Part shown: one piece after another, positions 20,435 through 28,644 of the stretch
How positions within the stretch are numbered: the stretch's first letter is position 1
How the letters are laid out: every line of letters starts with the position of its first letter
DNA from: Rhodopseudomonas sp.
GTDB taxonomy: Bacteria; Pseudomonadota; Alphaproteobacteria; Rhizobiales; Xanthobacteraceae
Direction: 5' to 3'
NCBI RefSeq assembly: GCF_013377015.1
Contig: NZ_JACABA010000004.1
Span: 138,336 to 202,335, forward strand
DNA length: 64,000 nt
Made by a program: the position numbers and the translations under genes
Notes under the pieces: generated by a model
Database searches by the model: none
Seen by the model: the letters and a program-made list of their open reading frames with translations, nothing else
What the model was told of the DNA's origin: nothing

Positions 20435-20827
20435 CTACGCCGAGGCGCCGTTCTCCTGCATCGCCCCGCGGATGTGGATGACCAGGCTGTCCTCCAGATG
20501 CGGCTTCAACACCACATGGCGGACGCCGGCCGCCGCGGCGCGATTCGAGATGCTCTCGTCGGGATAGCCGGTGATCATCACCACCGGGGCCTGGACGTTG
20601 CACTCGCGCAAGCGATTGGCGAGATCGATTCCATTCATGCCTGGCATCTTGTAGTCGATCACGATGCAATCGACCCGGCTCTCGGCGACCGAATCCAACA
20701 GTGCCGCCCCGCTGCGGAAGGTTCGCACCTCGAAGCCATCGGTTTCCAGCAGAAAGCGCAACGACCCGAGCACGCCCTGATCGTCATCGACCACGTAGAT
20801 CACGGATTTTGGAGGCGTAGCGGACAT
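20435..20827 (-). CDS. Single-domain response regulator next to fixK
   Basis: A 130-residue stand-alone receiver: acidic pocket DDD at 14-16, phosphoacceptor D58 (VIDYKMPGMNG), threonine in VMITGYPD and lysine in VLKPHLED. There is no DNA-binding output domain, so it may compete for phosphate with FixJ, act as a phosphate sink, or signal by protein contact. The same gene lies between fixJ and fixK2 in Bradyrhizobium. ATG at 20827 is preferred to the adjacent GTG at 20830. A FixK-type box 75 bp upstream suggests that it is switched on by FixK, closing a feedback loop. Confidence 0.85.
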   Translation of the reverse strand: MSATPPKSVIYVVDDDQGVLGSLRFLLETDGFEVRTFRSGAALLDSVAESRVDCIVIDYKMPGMNGIDLANRLRECNVQAPVVMITGYPDESISNRAAAAGVRHVVLKPHLEDSLVIHIRGAMQENGASA

Positions 20828-20901
20828 CACGGAATCCCATGCACCCGGATGAGCTGCAAATTGAGGATGCCGGAAGTCTATAAACCGCAGGGGGCCGCGG
20901 C

Positions 20902-20915
20902 TTGATCCAGCTCAA
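20902..20915 (-). promoter_or_regulatory. FixK-type box before the single-domain receiver gene
   Basis: TTGAT-CCAG-CTCAA: fits the core TTGA-N6-TCAA with one departure from the full palindrome. It overlaps the fixJ stop codon. A TATAGA -10-like element (minus strand, 20882-20877) would give a start near 20870 with the box centred close to -39, and the gene begins at 20827. Confidence 0.55.
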
Positions 20916-21529
20916 TCTTTGATTGCACCGGCGCGCATCGCCAGCCGGACCAGTTCCGAGAGGCTCGAGGCCTGCATCTTGGTCATCACATTGGCCCGGT
21001 ACACCTCGATAGTGCGGGGGCTGATGTCGAAGTCGCGGGCGAGCACCTTGTTCGACAGCCCTGCGACCAGGCCGTCCATCACCTGCCGTTCGCGCGGACT
21101 GAGCGATTCGACCCGCGCCGCGATATCCTGCGCCACCGCCTCGGTCTTGGCGCCGCGTTCCGCCTGCCCGAGCGCGGCTTCGATCATTCCAATCAGCCGG
21201 TCGTCTTCGAACGGCTTTTCGATGAAATCGATCGCGCCGAGTTTCATCGCTTCCACCGCGAGCGGAACGTCGCCGTGGCCGGTCATGATCAGTACCGGAA
21301 GTCTGCTACCCAGTGCCTTCAATCGCTTCAGCAGATCGATGCCGTCGATGCCGGGCATCCGCACGTCGGAAAGGATGCAGCCGGATTCGGCGGCCGACAG
21401 CGCATCGAGGAACGCCAGCGCGGATTCGAACACCTTGACGTTGAAGCCGCTGGAATCGAGCAGGAAGTCGAGGGAATCCCGCATCGCTGGATCGTCGTCG
21501 ATGACGTACACATTTCCCTTACGAGGCAT
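20912..21529 (-). CDS. fixJ: FixJ, oxygen-responsive transcription activator
   Basis: A 205-residue NarL/FixJ response regulator. Receiver at 1-120: acidic residues D11-D13, phosphoacceptor D55 (LSDVRMPG), T in MTGHGD, K in IEKPFEDD. LuxR-type helix-turn-helix at about 140-200 (LSPRERQVMDGLVAGLSNKVLARDF, then SPRTIEVYRANVM). It is phosphorylated by FixL at low oxygen and activates fixK. Its start overlaps the fixL stop by 11 bases, so the two are co-translated. Confidence 0.95.
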   Translation of the reverse strand: MPRKGNVYVIDDDPAMRDSLDFLLDSSGFNVKVFESALAFLDALSAAESGCILSDVRMPGIDGIDLLKRLKALGSRLPVLIMTGHGDVPLAVEAMKLGAIDFIEKPFEDDRLIGMIEAALGQAERGAKTEAVAQDIAARVESLSPRERQVMDGLVAGLSNKVLARDFDISPRTIEVYRANVMTKMQASSLSELVRLAMRAGAIKD

Positions 21530-23054
21530 CGGTCAAGTCCTCGCTTGCGGCGACCGGCAGCGTGAAGCGAAACGTCGCGCCGCCGGCGCTGTTGGATTCC
21601 GCCCACATCCGGCCGCCATGGGCTTCGATGATGGAACGACTGATCGACAGACCGACTCCCATGCCGGTTTCCTTGGTGGTGAAAAAGGTCTGAAACAGGC
21701 TCGATTTGACGTCGTCATGGATGCCGCTGCCGCTGTCCGACACCGCGACCTCGATCATGTCGTCCGCGATTCTGACGTTCGACGCGGAAAGCTCCTTTTT
21801 CGGCGACTGCGCCATGGCCTCCAGCGCGTTGCGAAACAGATTGACCAGAACCTGCTGGATCTGGACCCGATCGACCAGCACCAGGTCGTTGGCGGGATCC
21901 AGATTGAATCGCAGCAATACGCCTTGCTCCCGGGCGCCGGTCAAGCCCAACGCGCCGGCCTCCTCGATCAGCTTGGCCAGACTTTCGACTCGTTTCTCGG
22001 ATTCGCCCCGCGAGACGAAGTCGCGCAGCCGGCGGATGATCTGGCCGGCGCGCAGCGCCTGCTCGGCGGCGCGATCCATCGCGGTCTCGATTTTCGTCGT
22101 ATTGGGGTCGCGGCTGCCCGCGAGCAGCCGGCGCGAACCCTTCATGTAGTTGCTGATCGCCGACAGCGGCTGGTTCAGCTCGTGGGCGAGCGCGGAGGCC
22201 ATTTCGCCCATCGCGCTCAGCCGCGAGACGTGGACCAGTTCCGATTGCAATTCGTGCAGCCGGGCCTGGGTCTGCTGATATTCGGTGAGGTCGCGGATGA
22301 AGCCGGTGAAATAGGGTTTGCCACCGGACAGCATTTCGCCGATCGACAGGTGGATCGGGAAGGTGGTGCCGTCGCGGCGCTGGCCGGTGACGATCCGCCC
22401 GATGCCGATGATGTGCCGCTCGCCGGTGGAACGATAGCGATCGAGATGGCCATCGTGGCGCGCCGCATCGGTCGGCGGCATCAGTTCGCGGACGTTGCGG
22501 CCGATCGCCTCGCCCTCGGAAAAGCCGAACATCCGCTCGGCGGCGCTGGAGAAGAACCGCATGATGCCGTGGCCGTCGATCAGGATCATCGCGTCCGGCA
22601 CGGTGTCCAGAATCGAGCGCAGCTGGCCTTGCTGCATGCGCAGTTCCGATTCGAGCTCGATCTGCTCGTCGATGTTGAACACGATGCCGCAGAGATAGCC
22701 GCGAGTGCCGGGCTCGAGCCGAACCACGCCGCCTCGTATGCGCAGCCAGCGGCTCGGCCGGGTCTGGTCGCCGACCCGGAATTGCATGTCGAAACTCTGT
22801 TCCGACTCGATCGCTTGTTTCACCTCTCGCGCGACGCGGTCACGGTCCTCCGCGTCGACTAGCGACAGAAACAGCTCGTAGTTGGCGGAGAGCTCGCTTG
22901 AAAGGCCGAACAGATTGCGTGCGGACGCGGAGCAGACCAGTTCCTGCGTCGACAGATTGAGCTCCCAGCTCCCAACGCCAGAACGATCGATGCCCTGTTG
23001 CAAACGCTGTTCGCGCGTCGAGGCATCGGAAGACGATTGGACTGTACCGCTCAC
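21519..23054 (-). CDS. fixL: FixL, haem-based oxygen sensor histidine kinase
   Basis: A 511-residue soluble kinase with two PAS domains and no membrane helices. The second PAS binds haem: H200 is the proximal ligand (AARHDGHLDRYRS), and R206, H214 and R220 match the residues around the haem pocket in Bradyrhizobium FixL with the same numbering. H291 in ALAHELNQPLSAI is the phosphorylated histidine; N-, G1- and G2-boxes follow (NLFRNALEAM, DSGSGI, GMGVGLSIS). Oxygen binding shuts off the kinase; without it FixJ is phosphorylated. Starts at GTG, with GGCGGAG just upstream. Perfect residue conservation makes this one of the firmest calls in the window. Confidence 0.96.
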   Translation of the reverse strand: MSGTVQSSSDASTREQRLQQGIDRSGVGSWELNLSTQELVCSASARNLFGLSSELSANYELFLSLVDAEDRDRVAREVKQAIESEQSFDMQFRVGDQTRPSRWLRIRGGVVRLEPGTRGYLCGIVFNIDEQIELESELRMQQGQLRSILDTVPDAMILIDGHGIMRFFSSAAERMFGFSEGEAIGRNVRELMPPTDAARHDGHLDRYRSTGERHIIGIGRIVTGQRRDGTTFPIHLSIGEMLSGGKPYFTGFIRDLTEYQQTQARLHELQSELVHVSRLSAMGEMASALAHELNQPLSAISNYMKGSRRLLAGSRDPNTTKIETAMDRAAEQALRAGQIIRRLRDFVSRGESEKRVESLAKLIEEAGALGLTGAREQGVLLRFNLDPANDLVLVDRVQIQQVLVNLFRNALEAMAQSPKKELSASNVRIADDMIEVAVSDSGSGIHDDVKSSLFQTFFTTKETGMGVGLSISRSIIEAHGGRMWAESNSAGGATFRFTLPVAASEDLTDAS

Positions 23055-23230
23055 GCTCCGCCTTCGCTGCTGATCATGTCGTTCATATCACAACGACATT
23101 CCGAACCGCAACAGAGCCGCGGCGGATCGATCGAGGCGATCCTGGATGTGCTCGGTACCGGACAAAAGAAGGCGATTCGGCGGCGCCGCTCGGGCGAATC
23201 GATACCGCCGATGGTCGAACGCGGAGGGTG

Positions 23231-23962
23231 TCAGCCGGCTTTCTTGTGGGCGGGATCGTCTTCCGGGGAGTTGAGATAGAAGCCCGACATGGTGTCGACC
23301 CAGCATAGATGGTCGTGAACTTCCTTGACCCCGCAGACGTTCTCCGCGGCGACGATGGCGGCTTGCCGCGATCGTTCCTCGGTGATGACGCCGTTGAGGT
23401 GCACGACGCCGTCGCGTACCAGCACGCTGAGCCCGAACGGCCGCCAGTCGTTGTTCTCGATCGCGGCGATGATGCGCTCGCGGACCTTGTCGTCGTCTGC
23501 GGTCGGGTCCGGCACCTCGCGCGCCAGATCGGCGACGGCGCGCAGCAGGTTCTTGCGGGTGACGATGCCGACGATCTGGTCGCCGCGCATCACCGGCAGG
23601 CGCTTGACGTGGTTCTTTTCCATCAGATGAACGATGGTTTCGAGCGGGGTATCCTCGGTTACGGTATGTGGATGGCCGGTCATGATCTCGCCGACCTTAC
23701 GGCCGTGCTCATGGACGAAATCGGCGGCCGACTTGCCGGGGCCGAGCAGCAGCCGCAGCCAGCGGCCGCGCTTGCGTTGGGTGCCGATTTCGGCGCGGCG
23801 GATGAAGTCGCCTTCCGAAACGATGCCGATCAGCTTGCCGGCGTCGTCGACCACCGGAAGCCCGCTGACGTGATTGTCCAGCATGGCGTTGGCCGCATCG
23901 ACGATCGAGGCAGCGGTTCCGATCGTCACCACCTGCCGGGTCATGATTTGATGCGCGCGCAT
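23231..23962 (-). CDS. CBS-pair protein with C-terminal BON domain
   Basis: A 243-residue soluble protein. Two CBS motifs (about 5-60 and 90-150) form a Bateman module that usually binds adenine nucleotides; MTRQVVTIGTAASIVDAANAM and VGEIMTGHPHTVTEDTPL open them. Between them lies a short basic insert. A BON domain follows at about 160-225 (VRERIIAAIENNDW, then VHLNGVITEERSRQAA), often linked to membranes or phospholipid. The ATG at 23962 has GGGAG six bases upstream; a reading 23 codons longer is less likely. A perfect FixK-type palindrome lies 61 bp upstream, so it probably belongs to the low-oxygen regulon. The target that it regulates is unknown. Confidence 0.85.
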   Translation of the reverse strand: MRAHQIMTRQVVTIGTAASIVDAANAMLDNHVSGLPVVDDAGKLIGIVSEGDFIRRAEIGTQRKRGRWLRLLLGPGKSAADFVHEHGRKVGEIMTGHPHTVTEDTPLETIVHLMEKNHVKRLPVMRGDQIVGIVTRKNLLRAVADLAREVPDPTADDDKVRERIIAAIENNDWRPFGLSVLVRDGVVHLNGVITEERSRQAAIVAAENVCGVKEVHDHLCWVDTMSGFYLNSPEDDPAHKKAG

Positions 23963-24022
23963 ATCGATCTCCCATTCGGCATTGTCTGGCCGCAAAGCTA
24001 TTTGCGACGGTGCGCCCGGCGG

Positions 24023-24036
24023 TTGACGCAAGTCAA
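24023..24036 (-). promoter_or_regulatory. FixK/FNR-type operator before the CBS-BON gene
   Basis: TTGAC-GCAA-GTCAA, a perfect palindrome in the gap between the universal stress protein gene (ends 24060) and the CBS-BON gene (starts 23962). With the box at -41.5 the start would be near 23988, and TAGCTT lies at the -10 position. Only the CBS-BON gene is oriented to use it. Confidence 0.7.
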
Positions 24037-24059
24037 CATCCGGCGCGCGTTGGTTGGTC

Positions 24060-24893
24060 TCAGTGCGAAATCAGCGCCGGGATCGTCAGCGATTTGAACA
24101 CCCCGCGGGTGACGCCGCCGAGGATGAATTCGCGCAGCCGCGAGTGGCCGTAACCGCCCATCACCAGCAGATCGGTACTGTTGTCGGCGGCCATCGACAG
24201 GATCGAGTTGTGGATGTTGGACGGCGCCGAGGTGAAGCGATGCGCGGTGGCGCTGAGATCGTGGCGCAGCAGATGCGCGAGCAGCGCTTCCGACGACGCC
24301 TCGCCAACCGCCTCCTCGTCCTCGTTGACGGCGACGACGTCGATCGCCTGCGCCTTGCGCAGGAACGGCATCGCGTCATGAACCGCGCGGGCTGCCGGCC
24401 GTCCGCCATCCCAGCAGATCAGCACGCGTTCGATCTTGAGCGGGCCGGTGTGGATATAGGGAACCATCAGCATCGGCCGGCCGGAACTGAACAGCACGGC
24501 TTCGGGCAGAGGGTCGTGATGGCCCGGCTTGCTGCGGTCGGGCTGCGGCACCACGCTGAGATCGTAGAGCCGGGACATCTCCGACAGCGCCTCATTGGCC
24601 ATCACCGGGCTGTCGCAAACGCTTCTGGCGCCGTGCGAAATCCCAGCTGCCCTGGCCGCGATCTCGAACTGATCAAGCCGCGCGGCGGCTTCGTCGCTAT
24701 CCGTATTATATTGCGTCGCTGCAGCATAATAGGCCGCGGAGGCTCCGACCACAATCGCCGGATTAATCGGCTGGTAGGTGCAGACAATGCCGTCCAGATG
24801 CGCATCGAACGCCTTCGCCACTGATACGGCGCAGTCGATGATGCCATCCGCAGCCCGATCGGCCGGAACATGGACGACGATATCATTCAGCAT
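24060..24893 (-). CDS. Tandem universal stress protein (UspA family), minus strand
   Basis: A 277-residue protein made of two UspA-like halves. The C-terminal half keeps the nucleotide-binding signature, seen as LLVMGGYGHSRLREFILGG near residues 243-261; the N-terminal half is degenerate. Soluble, no signal peptide. Such proteins bind ATP and support survival under energy limitation. ATG at 24893 has GGGAG eight bases upstream, so the five extra codons to 24908 are dropped. It is divergent from a second tandem Usp (25071), with which it shares the same C-terminal signature. Confidence 0.88.
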   Translation of the reverse strand: MLNDIVVHVPADRAADGIIDCAVSVAKAFDAHLDGIVCTYQPINPAIVVGASAAYYAAATQYNTDSDEAAARLDQFEIAARAAGISHGARSVCDSPVMANEALSEMSRLYDLSVVPQPDRSKPGHHDPLPEAVLFSSGRPMLMVPYIHTGPLKIERVLICWDGGRPAARAVHDAMPFLRKAQAIDVVAVNEDEEAVGEASSEALLAHLLRHDLSATAHRFTSAPSNIHNSILSMAADNSTDLLVMGGYGHSRLREFILGGVTRGVFKSLTIPALISH

Positions 24894-25070
24894 TGCAGGC
24901 TCCCGCATTCGTCGGTTTGATGGATATACTATAACTATAATGCCGAAGCACGACGGGACTTTGATCTATCTCATCCTGCGGCCCGACATCCGGTGCAGCA
25001 ATAATATTAATCGCGCAAGCCCAGAGCCGCAGGCATACAAAGGCGCAAATCGATCATCGTGGAGGAATAG
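24894..25070. promoter_or_regulatory. Divergent promoter region between two universal stress protein genes
   Basis: A 177-bp, relatively AT-rich gap that must hold promoters in both directions. One TTGAT half-site followed by a poor second half (CTCAT) lies at 24961-24974; I do not count it as a reliable FixK box. GGAGG stands seven bases before the 25071 start. Confidence 0.4.
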
Positions 25071-25901
25071 ATGACATACGCGACTGTGATGGTCAGCCTG
25101 GCATTCGATCAACCCAACGCCTCCCGTCTCGCGGTCACCGCGGAACTGGCCGAGCGGTACCAGTCCCGGGTGATCGGCGTCGCCGCCTCGGAGTTCAGCC
25201 CGCCACTTTACTATACGTCCGGCGAGCTGGCGCAGCAGCTGCTCGACCAGGGCATAGCAGCAATCCGGCAGCGCATTGGTGAGCTGGAAGCCGAATTCCG
25301 CCGATCAATGGGCGGTCATTGCCGAGAGTTGGAATGGCGCGCCGCGGTGGAAATGCCGGCCAGGCATGTCGTCCAGCAGGCGCGCGCCGCGGATCTCGTG
25401 GTCAGCGGCACCGGCGTGCCGGGGCCGCTGACCGATCCTTTCACGCAGGCTGATCCCGCCGACTTGGTGATGCAGCTCGGCCGGCCGTTGCTGATCGTTC
25501 CCGAGGTCGTCAGCCGGGTCGACCTATCCAGCGTTCTGGTGGCCTGGAAGGACAATCTGGAAGCCAGGCGGGCGATCGTGGACGCACTGCCGTTGTTGCG
25601 GCAGGCAAGCCATGTCACCGTCGCCGGGATCGTCGAGGAGGACGCCGACCGGGATGCGGTGCTCGCCGGCATCCATGACGTGGTCGACTGGCTGTCGCGC
25701 CACCACATCATCGCAGCCGGAGTAGTCCCGGAGACCACCGGACACATCGCCGCGCAGCTCGACAGCGCCGCCGCCGAAGCCGAAGCCAGCGTCATCGTCG
25801 CCGGCGCCTACGGCCATTCGCGGTTTCGCGAATGGATTCTGGGCGGCGTTACCAAGCACCTGGTCGAGCAGACCACTCACTCCGTACTGCTGTCGCGCTG
25901 A
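25071..25901 (+). CDS. Tandem universal stress protein (UspA family), plus strand
   Basis: 276 residues, two UspA-like halves (about 1-145 and 150-276). The second ends in VIVAGAYGHSRFREWILGGVTKHL, the nucleotide-binding signature of the family. It is a divergent paralogue of the 24060-24893 product. The good ribosome site (GGAGGAATAG) fixes the start at 25071. Its stop lies five bases from the convergent P-type ATPase stop. Function beyond stress or energy-starvation support cannot be read from sequence. Confidence 0.88.
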   Translation: MTYATVMVSLAFDQPNASRLAVTAELAERYQSRVIGVAASEFSPPLYYTSGELAQQLLDQGIAAIRQRIGELEAEFRRSMGGHCRELEWRAAVEMPARHVVQQARAADLVVSGTGVPGPLTDPFTQADPADLVMQLGRPLLIVPEVVSRVDLSSVLVAWKDNLEARRAIVDALPLLRQASHVTVAGIVEEDADRDAVLAGIHDVVDWLSRHHIIAAGVVPETTGHIAAQLDSAAAEAEASVIVAGAYGHSRFREWILGGVTKHLVEQTTHSVLLSR

Positions 25902-25905
25902 CGAA

Positions 25906-28542
25906 TCAGGCGCGCAGTCGGGCCATCGCCAAGCGCTTGGCGATCTCGGCGCAGACCAGATACAGCGCCACGATCGCGCAGATCGAAAGCCCGAGCTGCG
26001 CCTCGATGGTGACGAATCCGAATATCTTGCGCAGCGGACTCAGCACCAGCGCCACCGTGAAGCCTAGCGCACCGAGCGAGGTGGCGACCAGAATCCAGTG
26101 CGGCCGGCTCGACCAGAAATGGCCGCGCGACCGGATCAAGAAGATCACCAGGATCTGAGTCGCGATCGATTCCAGAAACCAGGCGGTCTGGAACGTCGCA
26201 GCGTCGGCGTTGAACACCTTGAGCAGGATCGTGAATGTCGCGATATCGAACAGCGACGACACCGCGCCCATCACGATGGTGAAGCGCAGGATGCTCTTGA
26301 TGTCCCACGTGTGGGGGTGATCAACGTCGTCGGCATCGACGCTGTCGAACGGGATACCGATTTCGGACAGATCGTACAGCAGGTTGTTGAGCAGGATCTG
26401 CATCGGCAGCAGCGGCAGGAATGGCAGCACGATCGAGGCCAGCGCCATCGACAGCATGTTGCCGAAATTCGAACTGGTGCCCATCCGCACGTATTTCAGG
26501 ATGTTGGCGAAGGTTCGGCGGCCTTCTTTGACGCCCTCCGCGAGCACGCCGAGATCGGGCGCCAGCATGATCATGTCGGCGGCGGCGCGGGCGATGTCGG
26601 TGGCACCTTCGACCGACAGGCCGACATGCGCGGCGCGGATCGCCGGGGCGTCGTTAATGCCATCGCCCATGAAGCCGACGACATGGCCGCGGCGCTGCAG
26701 CGCCTTGATGATCCTGGTCTTCTGATCCGGATCGACCCGCGCGAACAGGTCGACATTCTCGATCCGCGCCGCCAGCGCGGTCTCGGTTAGATCCGAGATC
26801 TCGTCGCCGCTCAGCAGACGATCGCCGTTGAGGCCGACCGCGGTCGCGACGTGCCGGACGACCTCAGCGTGATCCCCGGAAATCACCTTGAGTCGAACCC
26901 CGAGGCCCTGCAGCGTCGCGATCGCCGCGGCGGCGTCCAGCTTCGGCGGATCGGAAAACACGCAGAACCCGACCAGTGTGAGATCGGTCTCGTCGGTGAG
27001 GCTGACCTCGGTGGTACCCGCCGGCATCGGCTTGACGGCGAGCGCGAGCAGCCGAAAACCCTGCGTCACCTGCTTGTTCTGCAACGCATCGAGCGCGGCG
27101 CGCGCCGCGGCGTCGAGCGGCAGCGGTTTGCCGTCCTTGCCCTCGATCGCGATGGCGCGGGACAGGATCGCCTCCGGGGCGCCCTTGGTGATCAGCCACG
27201 AATCATTGCCGTTGCCGGCCAGCACCGAGACGCAGCGGCGCTCGAAATCGAACGGCACTTCGCCGCGGCGGATCCACGCATCGGTCGGCGGCTGGTCGGG
27301 ATGGGCGAGGATGGCGACATCGAGCGGGCTGCGGACCCCGGTTTCGAATTTGCTGTTCAGCGCCGCCAGCATCAGCAGCCGGTCGCTGCTCTGGCCGTCG
27401 ATGCCGATATGCTCGACCAGCGTCACCACGGCTTGCGTCAGCGTCCCGGTCTTGTCGGTACAGAGGACGTCCATCGCGCCAAGATCGTGGATCGACGATA
27501 GCCGCTTCACGATGACCTTCTTCTCCGCCATCCGCAGCGCGCCGCGGGCCAGCGTCACCGTCATCACCATCGGCAGCAGCTCGGGGGTCAGCCCCACGGC
27601 CAGCGCCACCGCGAACAGGAAGGAATCGATCGGCGGCCGGCCGGCGACCAGATGCGCGAACAGCACGAACAGCGTCAGGAACACGGTAAGCTTCAGGATC
27701 AGCACGCCAAGGCTGTGGACGCCTTTCTCCAGCGCGGTTTCCGGCTCGGCCGCCGACAACGCGATCGCGATGCCGCCGAACCGGGTGCGCTGCCCGGTCG
27801 CCACCACCAGCATCAGGGCGTTGCCGCCGACCACCGAGGTGCCGGCGAACAGCGCGTTGGTGGCGTCGGAGGGAGCCGGATTGCTGCACGGCGCCTCGCT
27901 CTTGGCGGAGGGGAAGGCTTCCCCGGTCATCAGCGATTCATTGACCTGCAGATTGTGCGCATCGAGGATGATGCCGTCGGCGGGCACCAGATCGCCGGTA
28001 CGCAGCTCGATGATGTCGCCGGGCACGATATCCTCGACGGGGACTGCGACCAGCGCGCCGCCGCGACGGACATCGGCCTTCACCGCGACCGAGCGGCGCA
28101 GGGTTTCGACCGCGACCTCGGCGTGGTGCTCCTGCACGATGTCGAGCGTGATCGAGATCGTGATCACCGTCAGGATGATCACGAAGCTGCCGAGGTCGCC
28201 GCTGATGCTGGAGATCGCGGCCGCGACCAGCAGGATCGCGATCAGCGGATTGAGAATCCGCTTGCCGATCTTGCTCAGCAGGCTCTGCTTGATCGCCGCG
28301 TGAAACGCGTTCGGACCGTATTGCTTGATCCGCGCCGCGGCGTCGCTGACGCTCAGCCCCTCGCGCCGGCTGTGAAGGTCGGCGAGCAATGCGTCGGTCG
28401 GCTGCAACCAGAACGAGAATTTTTCTTCCACGATGGTTTCTTTTCCGTATTGATCGGCATCAACGTCGCGCGGCGGCCGGATGCGATGCTTTTTGAGGCT
28501 TTGTTCCACGGCTCTATTGCCGCTCGATGACCACATCTTCAT
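25906..28542 (-). CDS. mgtA: Magnesium-transporting P-type ATPase (MgtA/MgtB type)
   Basis: An 878-residue P3B-type ATPase that imports Mg2+ with its gradient, driven by ATP. Actuator motif TGEAF at 206-210, phosphorylation site D363-K-T-G-T, membrane helix 4 with VGLTPELLPMV (316-326), and hinge MGDGINDAPAI; about ten helices in all. The start is uncertain: ATG at 28542 gives an N-terminus of about 38 weakly conserved residues, while a GTG (about 28431, preceded by GGAAAAG) would begin at VEEKFSFW, where similarity to the family starts. No Mg2+-responsive leader is apparent in the short upstream gap. It is divergent from phaC. Confidence 0.9.
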   Translation of the reverse strand: MKMWSSSGNRAVEQSLKKHRIRPPRDVDADQYGKETIVEEKFSFWLQPTDALLADLHSRREGLSVSDAAARIKQYGPNAFHAAIKQSLLSKIGKRILNPLIAILLVAAAISSISGDLGSFVIILTVITISITLDIVQEHHAEVAVETLRRSVAVKADVRRGGALVAVPVEDIVPGDIIELRTGDLVPADGIILDAHNLQVNESLMTGEAFPSAKSEAPCSNPAPSDATNALFAGTSVVGGNALMLVVATGQRTRFGGIAIALSAAEPETALEKGVHSLGVLILKLTVFLTLFVLFAHLVAGRPPIDSFLFAVALAVGLTPELLPMVMTVTLARGALRMAEKKVIVKRLSSIHDLGAMDVLCTDKTGTLTQAVVTLVEHIGIDGQSSDRLLMLAALNSKFETGVRSPLDVAILAHPDQPPTDAWIRRGEVPFDFERRCVSVLAGNGNDSWLITKGAPEAILSRAIAIEGKDGKPLPLDAAARAALDALQNKQVTQGFRLLALAVKPMPAGTTEVSLTDETDLTLVGFCVFSDPPKLDAAAAIATLQGLGVRLKVISGDHAEVVRHVATAVGLNGDRLLSGDEISDLTETALAARIENVDLFARVDPDQKTRIIKALQRRGHVVGFMGDGINDAPAIRAAHVGLSVEGATDIARAAADMIMLAPDLGVLAEGVKEGRRTFANILKYVRMGTSSNFGNMLSMALASIVLPFLPLLPMQILLNNLLYDLSEIGIPFDSVDADDVDHPHTWDIKSILRFTIVMGAVSSLFDIATFTILLKVFNADAATFQTAWFLESIATQILVIFLIRSRGHFWSSRPHWILVATSLGALGFTVALVLSPLRKIFGFVTIEAQLGLSICAIVALYLVCAEIAKRLAMARLRA

Positions 28543-28644
28543 ATCGGGGAAACCGAACGCGGCCTACGGTGCCTTGGATTCAGTCACGGCGATGTCCAGA
28601 TCGGGCTGGCGGCGACCTGCCGTGGCACATTGGAGCACAAGACG

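Noticed and set aside
24961-24974. Possible FixK box between the two Usp genes
   Set aside because: Only the left half TTGAT is good; the right half CTCAT departs at two positions, so it is not counted.
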